A DNA stretch of 6,828 nucleotides, from positions 1 to 6,828 of the forward strand of contig JALUTE010000014.1 in the NCBI GenBank assembly GCA_027058255.1, given 5' to 3'. Shown here in pieces: positions 1 through 4,931 of this stretch (the first letter of the stretch is position 1; each line of letters starts with the position of its first letter). The position numbers were made by a program, and so were the translations under genes. The notes beneath the pieces are model-generated. The model was not told the DNA's origin. It was given only the letters and a program-made list of their open reading frames with translations, and did no database searches. Source of the stretch: Methyloligella sp. (GTDB taxonomy: Bacteria > Pseudomonadota > Alphaproteobacteria > Rhizobiales > JALUTE01).

Positions 1-1012
1 CGCTGAGCGGCCGCAGGCGCCAGGCAACGTTCTCATGCGGGCAGGCGCGCGCGCAATTTCCGCAGGAGGTGCAATAGGTGTTCTGGGTCATGCGCCCCAT
101 CACCTGGAAGGTCGGGCAGGGGGGCACCTCGCGCGTGCCGTGATAGCACTCAAGGCTCGTGCAGCGGGCGCACACATCCTCGGCAACGGGCCTGAGCTCC
201 ACCGGCGCGAGCTGGGCATAGAAGCCGACCGTGCGCCCCACGGGGCACATGTGCTGGCAGAAGGCCTTGCGCTCGAACAGCACCATGGCGGCGGTGGCCA
301 TGACCAGCATGGCGAGCGCCAGGAGCGCCGTCTCATAGGGGCTCTGTGTGATGCCCAGCCCGAGCTCCAGCCAGGTGAGGCCGACGAAGAGCGCGAGCGC
401 CGGCCAGACGCTCCGCAACTGCCTGGGCAGGCGGAGCCCGAGGCTCGTCCAGGGCGGGGCCCGCCGCCAGAGCCGGCGCGTCGCGAGCCAGGATGCGAGG
501 CTGTCCCAGGGGCAGATGGCGCACCAGGCGGACCCCGAGACGGCGACGGCCAGGATGAGCCCGGTCCACCAGATGTTCCAGGTGAGCACCGTTGCGAGAT
601 TGCGCTCGGGAAGGGGCGTGCCCCAGAGCCCCGCCGCGATCACCAGCAGAAAGATCCCGGCCATGAGCAGCCGCAGGGTCACCAGCGGCCAGACGTGGGC
701 CGTGAGATAGCGGACGGCGCCTCCCAGGCCCGGAAGCTGCGCCAGGCTGACGCGCCAGTAGGATCTTGCGGGCGGGCCTGCGGTGCCGACAAACCGGCGC
801 CCCGCGCCATCGGCCAGCCCCGCCGGCGCGCGCGCCGCTGCGCCAAGGCCGCTCGCGAAGGTCCACACCGTGGCGAGCCCCATGACGGCCCACACCGCCA
901 TGCCCCATGCCTGAGGCAAGCCCGGATGCACCATGGCGCCTCCCCCGGCCGAGGCGCTTGCCCCACGGCAGAGATTGGCGGCGATGACGGCATCCCACGC
1001 GGCAGGCGTCAT
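1..1012 (-). CDS. Membrane polyferredoxin (NapH/CcoG/NosR-like), 3'-truncated
   Basis: The minus-strand frame from ATG 1012 has no stop before the left edge; 337 codons are visible. It encodes a multi-spanning iron-sulfur membrane protein with hydrophobic segments near 36-58, 105-131, 143-166, 203-221 and 228-246. It has the two CxxxCP-type signatures of this superfamily, CAICPW (164-169) and CQHMCPVG (252-259). After these come a loose cysteine group (281, 284, 289, 299) and a canonical ferredoxin motif CTSCGNCARACP (314-325). Such proteins move electrons between quinol or cytoplasmic donors and the periplasmic side, or reduce metal sites (CcoG); which applies here is unknown. ATG 1012 overlaps the upstream TGA as ATGA. 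The first 26 residues are low-complexity, and ATG 934 with GGAGG 4 nt upstream is an alternative start. Being open at the edge, it is easily missed by searches for complete reading frames. Confidence 0.85.
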   Translation of the reverse strand, partial: MTPAAWDAVIAANLCRGASASAGGGAMVHPGLPQAWGMAVWAVMGLATVWTFASGLGAAARAPAGLADGAGRRFVGTAGPPARSYWRVSLAQLPGLGGAVRYLTAHVWPLVTLRLLMAGIFLLVIAAGLWGTPLPERNLATVLTWNIWWTGLILAVAVSGSAWCAICPWDSLASWLATRRLWRRAPPWTSLGLRLPRQLRSVWPALALFVGLTWLELGLGITQSPYETALLALAMLVMATAAMVLFERKAFCQHMCPVGRTVGFYAQLAPVELRPVAEDVCARCTSLECYHGTREVPPCPTFQVMGRMTQNTYCTSCGNCARACPHENVAWRLRPLS

Positions 1013-1764
1013 GGCGCCTCGCCTTCTGCCCCATCTGCGCCGCCTGTGTGCTTCGCCCCACTGCCCCCGCCGGCATGGGCCGCGCGCAGCTTGCCCGTCA
1101 TGGCGCGCCGGCGCTGCACCACGGAGACCCCGATCAACAGCGCAAGGATGAGCCCCGCCGCAATTGCCACCGGCCCCACACGCGAAGGCGGACCGATCCG
1201 CAGCGGGAAGTCGATCACATAGGGCATGTCCCCGTCCTTGAACGCGGCGGTGATGATGTAGTCCCCCGGCTTTTGGAACAGAAAGCCCTGGCGATAGACA
1301 TTGTCGTCGATCACCTGGACGCCGAGCGTCTCCGGCTCACCGCCGAACCCGAACCATGCGGCCCAACTGTTGTCCTTCACCTGAAAGGTCACCTTGCCCT
1401 TGAAAGGGCCGCTGCCGTCGATCTTTCGGGCGTAGAAATTGATCCGCCCCGGCACCCCCGGCCGCGGGAAGGCGGGAAAGATCATGTAGTTGATGGCGTA
1501 GTCGCCGACCTGTGTCTCCACCTGAATGGCGGGCGGCGTGTTGCTGTCCTCATTGAGGCTGTAAGCCGGCCGGCCGAGCACATGGTGCGCGCGGGCGCCC
1601 GAGCAGAGCACCGCCAGCACGAAGGCGAAGGCCGCAAGGCCCTGCAGCACGAGGCCGAGCGCGCCCACGCTCGCGCGCGGCCTGCGCAGCACGCCAGAGG
1701 CGGCGCCGACCTTTCCCGCCATCGCTTGTCCCCAACGCATATGCGCGCAACACATGACCGACAT
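1009..1764 (-). CDS. Periplasmic beta-domain protein with signal and C-terminal membrane helix (YtkA/FixH-like, tentative)
   Basis: This 251-residue protein has a Tat-independent signal or anchor segment (33-56), then ARA-HH (57-61) that resembles a signal peptidase site. A periplasmic domain of about 135 residues follows, then one membrane helix (196-216) and a short Gly/Ala-rich cytoplasmic tail beginning QRRR. The domain is rich in predicted beta strands, for example NYMIFPAFPRPGVPGRINFYARK, KVTFQVKDNS and the late GDYIITAAFKDGD-FPLRIG pattern. That pattern recalls small immunoglobulin-like YtkA/FixH-type domains, but I cannot name a family with confidence. If cleavage occurs after ARA, the mature protein starts His-His, a possible metal ligand. 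The ATG at 1764 has GGAAG 7 nt upstream; an ATG at 1722 with GGGGA 6 nt upstream gives a more usual signal-peptide length and is equally plausible. Its TGA overlaps the next ATG (ATGA), so the two are probably partners. Confidence 0.72.
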   Translation of the reverse strand: MSVMCCAHMRWGQAMAGKVGAASGVLRRPRASVGALGLVLQGLAAFAFVLAVLCSGARAHHVLGRPAYSLNEDSNTPPAIQVETQVGDYAINYMIFPAFPRPGVPGRINFYARKIDGSGPFKGKVTFQVKDNSWAAWFGFGGEPETLGVQVIDDNVYRQGFLFQKPGDYIITAAFKDGDMPYVIDFPLRIGPPSRVGPVAIAAGLILALLIGVSVVQRRRAMTGKLRAAHAGGGSGAKHTGGADGAEGEAP

Positions 1765-1931
1765 TGCTTCACTTCCGCCTGTTAGTGCACCGACGCAAAC
1801 AAACCATATGCTAGCTTCCCGTCATCACCCGGCGTGACCGGGTGATCCAGGGCAACAAACTCGGAGCTTGCCGCCCTGGATTGCCGCGTCACGCGCGGCA
1901 ATGACGTGTATCTTGTGTTTGCGTCCGTGCA
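1765..1931 (-). other. 167-nt intergenic gap between the two gene blocks
   Basis: No gene fits here. More than half of it is the palindromic repeat at 1820-1906. Between the repeat and the next start codon only about 55 nt remain (1765-1819), enough for a promoter. However, I see no clear -35/-10 pair and no FNR-type TTGAT-N4-ATCAA site, so promoter presence is undecided. A GGAAG at about 1772-1776 is a plausible ribosome binding site for the ATG at 1764. Confidence 0.5.
1820..1906. repeat. Rhizobiales-type cloverleaf intergenic palindromic repeat
   Basis: This 87-bp element is bounded by short inverted ends CGTCAT (1820-1825) and ATGACG (1901-1906). Inside are three consecutive hairpins. 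The first is ATCACCCGG (1824-1832) with CCGGGTGAT (1838-1846), a 9-bp stem with a 5-nt loop. The second is TCCAGGG (1846-1852) with CCCTGGA (1874-1880), extended by GGCAA/TTGCC. The third is ATTGCCGCG (1880-1888) with CGCGGCAAT (1894-1902), a 9-bp stem with a 5-nt loop. The whole can fold as a four-armed cloverleaf. I recognise the style and core sequence as a dispersed non-coding repeat of Rhizobiales genomes; the precise family name is not certain. It may act as a transcript-stabilising or terminating structure between the blocks. Confidence 0.8.
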
Positions 1932-2699
1932 TTAGATGCTGTGTTTGGCCACACTCCCCTCCGACCGATCGACGATCCAGATGGGCTTGGAGGGGTGCGG
2001 GCAGACCTCCACGCACAGGCCGCAGCCGACGCAGCCCTTCCGCACCAGGGGCTTGTACTGATTCCACTGCTTGAAACCGATTGCCCGCTCGCCCAACGGG
2101 CAAACGGAGACGCACGCCCCGCAAATGCCCCGATCGACCCAGGGATAGCAGGCGGTGCGGTCGATCTGGGCGAGCCCCATGTCGATCTTCTCCCGCGGCA
2201 CGACGGTGAGCGCCTCGGTCGGACAGACCGGCATGCATTTGCCGCACAATGTGCAGGCGCGCGCCTCCGGGTCGATATAGGGGGTGTTGACCGCTCCGCC
2301 GCCCTCGCGGGCATGAAAGACGATGGCCCGGGGCGGGCAGACCTCGCCGCAGAGCCCGCAGCCGATGCAGGCCGCAATGAAGGCCGCATCATCGGCGAGC
2401 GCCCCCGGCGGGCGCATGCGATTGCGCGGCCGCGGCGAGACCTTGGCGTTGTGCCTGGGTGCGGGGCGCGAGGCGGCCGGCGCCAGAAAACGCGCGATCG
2501 CATAGGGCATCCCCGCCGCCAGGAAGAGGACGAGGGCCGAGATCCCACTCTTGAGAAGGCCTCGCCGGTAAAGCGGATGGCCGGCGTGCCCGACCTCATC
2601 GCCCACGCCCGAGCGCGGCGGTCGATGAGCGCTCGGCGATTGCTGGCCGCCATTCCCCCCCGCGCCACGCCCCTTCGCCCTTTCGCCGGCCGTCGCCAT
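1932..2699 (-). CDS. Second NapG-like ferredoxin, four [4Fe-4S] sites, Tat-type signal anchor
   Basis: This 255-residue protein is a paralogue of the NapG-like product upstream and belongs to the MauM/NapG ferredoxin group. It has an unusual 43-residue Gly/Ser/Arg-rich leader. A twin-arginine motif YRRGLLKSG (44-52) and a hydrophobic segment (53-73) follow, consistent with a Tat signal or signal anchor. The hallmark RPPGAL (96-101) precedes the cluster motifs CIGCGLCGEVCP (111-122), CTLCGKCMPVCP (149-160), Cys184 with CGACVSVCP (193-201), and CVGCGLCVEVCP (223-234). Sixteen cysteines in four groups predict four [4Fe-4S] clusters acting as a periplasmic electron wire. ATG 2699 is chosen for its strong ribosome binding site and its one-base overlap with the NapH-like stop. 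The order NapG-NapH-NapG differs from the E. coli arrangement. A NapF-type role is less likely, because NapF is cytoplasmic and has no Tat motif. Confidence 0.88.
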   Translation of the reverse strand: MATAGERAKGRGAGGNGGQQSPSAHRPPRSGVGDEVGHAGHPLYRRGLLKSGISALVLFLAAGMPYAIARFLAPAASRPAPRHNAKVSPRPRNRMRPPGALADDAAFIAACIGCGLCGEVCPPRAIVFHAREGGGAVNTPYIDPEARACTLCGKCMPVCPTEALTVVPREKIDMGLAQIDRTACYPWVDRGICGACVSVCPLGERAIGFKQWNQYKPLVRKGCVGCGLCVEVCPHPSKPIWIVDRSEGSVAKHSI

Positions 2700-3808
2700 C
2701 ACGCGGCCTCCTCGCGTTCGGGCCGCGAAGTGCTCTCACCGTCACCGGCCGCCCGCGCCCCCCGATCGCGCTCCCGCCCCGCGGCCTCGCCCGCCGCCTT
2801 CTCCATGGCGCGGCGATACTGGCGGCCGAGATGGCCGGGCCCCTGGGGCGGCACGTCCGTCGGCCGCAGAACGAATGTCATGGCATCGGTGGGACAGACC
2901 GCGATGCAGGCCGTGCAATTGTTGCACTCCTGCCCGAAGCCGTCGCGCAGGGGGTCGAGGCCGAACTCGCACACCACATTGCATTTGGCGCAGTCATTGC
3001 AGCTCTCGACGATGCGGCGGATGCGCACCAAGCGGTAGCGCCCGAGCAGGGAATAGAGCGCACCGCCCGGGCAGAGATAGCGGCAGAACCCGCGCCGCGC
3101 CACCAGGAGGTCGAACAGAAGCGTGCCCGCGAAGAAGGCCGCGCCCGCCCCGAAGCCGCTGAGCGCCACCGCGTAATAGATCTCCCGCCCAATGATGGCC
3201 GGCGGATAGATGGCCGCGAAGGCGATCGAGCCCGTCGCCGCCGAGACGACGACACCGAGAGCCAGAACGCCATATTTGATCCGCTTGTCGAAGCGCCGCC
3301 CGCCGATCCGAAAGCCCGCCCAGTGCAGCCAGCCCGCAATATTGCTGTTGAGCTCGTAGAGAAAGGTCGCCGGGCAAATCCAGCCGCAGAAAAACCGTCC
3401 GAACACCACCGTGAAACCGATGGGTATCAGGGCCGTGACGAGGAACGGCCAGTAGATGGTGAGCCCCGCCGCCATCTGACCGACCACCGCCAGCGGATCG
3501 GACAGCTTGAGGCCGAAGAGCGTTCCCGACCAGGTGGTGCCCTTCACGGCGTCGAGCTGCTTCTCCGGATCGGAGACAAAGGGCGATGTGAGCAGCTCCA
3601 TGGCGTCGTAAAGGCGCTTCTCCGAAGGCGCCAGCAGGTCATAGGCATGGGCCGCCACATAGGTCTGGTAGAGATGCAGCATCGGCAGCAGCACCAGCAT
3701 CGAGAAGACGAGGCTGAGCACCACCCAGCGCAGCTTGTTGAGGTGGCGCCAGAGGAAGAACGGCTTGTGCACGGCGGTACCCGCCTGCGTGCTCGCGTGC
3801 TCTTTCAT
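2699..3808 (-). CDS. napH: NapH-like membrane quinol dehydrogenase iron-sulfur subunit
   Basis: This 369-residue inner-membrane protein belongs to the NapH family; NapH with NapG is proposed to oxidise quinol and pass electrons to periplasmic nitrate reductase. About four membrane helices are visible, near residues 28-48, 115-137, 178-200 and 212-236. The two family CxxxCP motifs are CGWICP (141-146) and CRYLCP (242-247). Two ferredoxin sites follow: CNDCAKCNVVCE (270-281, no proline after the last Cys) and CNNCTACIAVCP (295-306). It is about 80 residues longer than E. coli NapH (287). The extra length is a 60-70-residue segment between the first two helices and a charged Arg/Glu/Gly-rich tail after about 317. 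ATG 3808 has AGGTGA about 9 nt upstream and sits 25 nt after the NapG-like stop. Its TGA overlaps the next gene's ATG by one base (TGATG), pointing to coupled translation. Confidence 0.92.
   Translation of the reverse strand: MKEHASTQAGTAVHKPFFLWRHLNKLRWVVLSLVFSMLVLLPMLHLYQTYVAAHAYDLLAPSEKRLYDAMELLTSPFVSDPEKQLDAVKGTTWSGTLFGLKLSDPLAVVGQMAAGLTIYWPFLVTALIPIGFTVVFGRFFCGWICPATFLYELNSNIAGWLHWAGFRIGGRRFDKRIKYGVLALGVVVSAATGSIAFAAIYPPAIIGREIYYAVALSGFGAGAAFFAGTLLFDLLVARRGFCRYLCPGGALYSLLGRYRLVRIRRIVESCNDCAKCNVVCEFGLDPLRDGFGQECNNCTACIAVCPTDAMTFVLRPTDVPPQGPGHLGRQYRRAMEKAAGEAAGRERDRGARAAGDGESTSRPEREEAA
2704..2712 (-). promoter_or_regulatory. Strong ribosome binding site deciding the start of the second NapG-like gene
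   Basis: A GAGGAGG sequence, the best Shine-Dalgarno match in the window, lies about 7 nt before ATG 2699, while a GTG at 2702 would be only about 4 nt away. This favours ATG 2699, which forms a TGATG junction with the NapH-like stop codon. Confidence 0.6.
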
Positions 3809-3833
3809 GCCCTCAGCTCACCTCTCGCCGCCG

Positions 3834-4466
3834 TTACGCATGGCTCGGAATGACCCGGATCGCCTGCGGCATCTGAATGCAGGACCGCTCGCACAGCCCG
3901 CAGCCGACGCATTTCTCCAGCACATGCGGCTGCTCCAGCCGCCCCACCCGGAGCGCGACATCCGGCAGCGGACAGGCCCGATAGCACACCCCGCAGGTCT
4001 TGCCCTGATAGGAGAGGCACAGCCCCTCGTCCACCACCGCATGGCCCATCTTCACCTTCTCGAGAATGCTCTCCAATGTGCGGGGAATGCGCGCGATGGC
4101 GCCCGTGGGGCACACCTCGCCGCATTTCATGCACAGGATGCAGCCCTTCTCGCGCGGAATGATATAGGGCGTGTCGATCGCCCGGGCTCCGAGCTCGAAG
4201 CCCGAATAGGTGATGGTGCGGTTGGGACAGACCATGCCGCATTGGCCGCAATGGATGCAGCGCTCGACAAAATCGGCCTCGTCCAGCGCGCCGGGCGGGC
4301 GCAGATATCTGAGGCTCGGCCGCGCCGCAAGCGCCGCCTCGGCCACGCCGGCGCCCGGCCCCACCGCAAGGGCCGCGGCCGCGGCCGCCAGCGCCTTCAG
4401 CACATCGCGCCGCTCCACGCCTCGCGCGCCCTTCTCGTTCTTCGCATCCGCGTCTCGTCTAGCCAC
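3834..4466 (-). CDS. napG: NapG-like Tat-exported ferredoxin, four [4Fe-4S] sites
   Basis: This 210-residue periplasmic electron carrier resembles NapG, the partner of NapH in moving electrons from quinol toward periplasmic nitrate reductase. The N-terminus has a twin-arginine motif ERRDVLK (18-24), an Ala-rich hydrophobic stretch and a likely cleavage region around GVAEAALA. RPPGALDE (57-64) is a NapG hallmark. Cluster motifs follow: CIHCGQCGMVCP (70-81), CILCMKCGEVCP (109-120), Cys150 with CGVCYRACP (158-166), and CVGCGLCERSC (186-196). The phrase MGHAVVDEGLCLSYQGKTCGVCYRACP closely parallels NapG. The GTG start at 4466 overlaps the upstream stop by 8 nt and has GAGGG about 9 nt upstream; a second GTG at 4418, just before the Tat motif, is an alternative. 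A longer reading frame from the ATG at 4628 would lie mostly inside the DsrC-like gene and is unlikely. The family is near certain; the exact start is less so. Confidence 0.9.
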   Translation of the reverse strand: MARRDADAKNEKGARGVERRDVLKALAAAAAALAVGPGAGVAEAALAARPSLRYLRPPGALDEADFVERCIHCGQCGMVCPNRTITYSGFELGARAIDTPYIIPREKGCILCMKCGEVCPTGAIARIPRTLESILEKVKMGHAVVDEGLCLSYQGKTCGVCYRACPLPDVALRVGRLEQPHVLEKCVGCGLCERSCIQMPQAIRVIPSHA

Positions 4467-4824
4467 TGCTCCAGGCCCTCGGTTGTCGCATGCCCGCGAT
4501 CTTGCAGGCCTGCTGCACATATCCATAAGGGAAGAGTTCAAAGAACCTCTTGCGTCCCGCCCTCGATGTCTCCCCGTGGCGTGCGCCGAGATGGGCGAAA
4601 ACGAAACGGGCATCGGGCGCGATGCCATGCTCCTCGAAATAGGCCCGCATGAAATCGATCACGGCCCAGTGGTCCTCTGCGAGCGCCAGCCCTTCCTCCC
4701 TGGCGATGACTTCGGCCACATCCGGCCCCCATTCCTCCGGGGCGATCAGATATCCATGCTCGTCGCGGCGCACCTTGCGCCCATTCACCTCGACGGTGGT
4801 GATGACGTCGGGTCGCGTCCTCAT
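4459..4824 (-). CDS. DsrC/TusE-family sulfur-relay-like protein lacking the C-terminal cysteine
   Basis: This 121-residue cytoplasmic protein matches the DsrC/TusE/DsvC family in length and architecture. It has an N-terminal VEVNGRKVRRDEHGYL strand region, then EEWGPDVAEVIAREEG, a DHWAVIDFMRAYFEEHG helix, and the C-terminal arm FFELFPYGYVQQACKIAGM. In this family DsrC carries two arm cysteines (CysB, and CysA 11 residues later near the end), while TusE keeps only CysA. Here Cys107 corresponds to CysB and is the only cysteine; the CysA position is Trp118, in the ending PRAWSSG. Since CysA is the residue that carries persulfide or trisulfide in the studied members, normal sulfur transfer is doubtful. 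A regulatory, partner-binding or assembly role is possible, but that is inference. The start at 4824 gives the usual family N-terminus. The gene follows the oxidoreductase, and its TAG stop overlaps the next gene by 8 nt, indicating translational coupling. Family assignment is firm; function is unknown. Confidence 0.9.
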   Translation of the reverse strand: MRTRPDVITTVEVNGRKVRRDEHGYLIAPEEWGPDVAEVIAREEGLALAEDHWAVIDFMRAYFEEHGIAPDARFVFAHLGARHGETSRAGRKRFFELFPYGYVQQACKIAGMRQPRAWSSG

Positions 4825-4931
4825 GGCGATGCCGCAATCCCTCCGCCGCCGGTGCCATGTCCCGCCGCCTCGGCGGAAAGGGGACGATGCCGCGCCCCCT
4901 TTCCCATCGCGCAAGCGTGCCCGGGCATGGG
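4825..4931 (-). other. 107-nt napA-like/dsrC-like spacer with inverted repeats
   Basis: This is the only sizeable gap within the right block. It contains a perfect 9-bp inverted repeat, GGAAAGGGG at 4875-4883 with CCCCTTTCC at 4896-4904, around a 12-nt loop. It also has a 6-bp stem (4862-4867 with 4871-4876, loop CCT) and a 10-bp palindrome TGCCCGGGCA at 4918-4927. On the transcribed strand no stem is followed by a run of U, so a classical intrinsic terminator is not supported. An mRNA-stabilising or attenuating structure that sets different expression of the large enzyme and the downstream genes is possible, as is chance in GC-rich DNA. Confidence 0.4.
4838..4844 (-). promoter_or_regulatory. 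Ribosome binding site for the DsrC-like gene
   Basis: GGAGGGA lies 13 nt upstream of the ATG at 4824. The spacing is somewhat long, but it is the only strong Shine-Dalgarno match nearby. It supports starting the gene at 4824 rather than at the in-frame ATG at 5070, which lies inside the oxidoreductase gene. Confidence 0.5.

Noticed and set aside
35..1222. 395-codon plus-strand open frame
   Set aside because: It is an antisense shadow of two minus-strand genes. Its product is Arg/Pro/Gly/His-rich with no domains or membrane segments, while the opposite frame has clear cysteine motifs and helices.
1600..1612. Lipobox (AVLC) in the periplasmic beta-domain protein
   Set aside because: The residues before Cys54 do not fit the usual small residue at -1, and a better signal peptidase I-like ARA site follows.
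1941..3853. Long plus-strand frames opposite the NapH-like and second NapG-like genes
   Set aside because: High-GC antisense shadows. The compositions are unlike real proteins and the ferredoxin motifs on the minus strand are decisive.
4371..4390. Short GCGGCC tandem run
   Set aside because: It lies within the Ala-rich signal sequence of the NapG-like protein and simply encodes consecutive alanines; it is not an independent repeat element.
4918..4927. 10-bp palindrome TGCCCGGGCA as an operator
   Set aside because: It is immediately downstream of the oxidoreductase stop codon, short and GC-rich, with no matching copy or promoter elements nearby; chance is sufficient.
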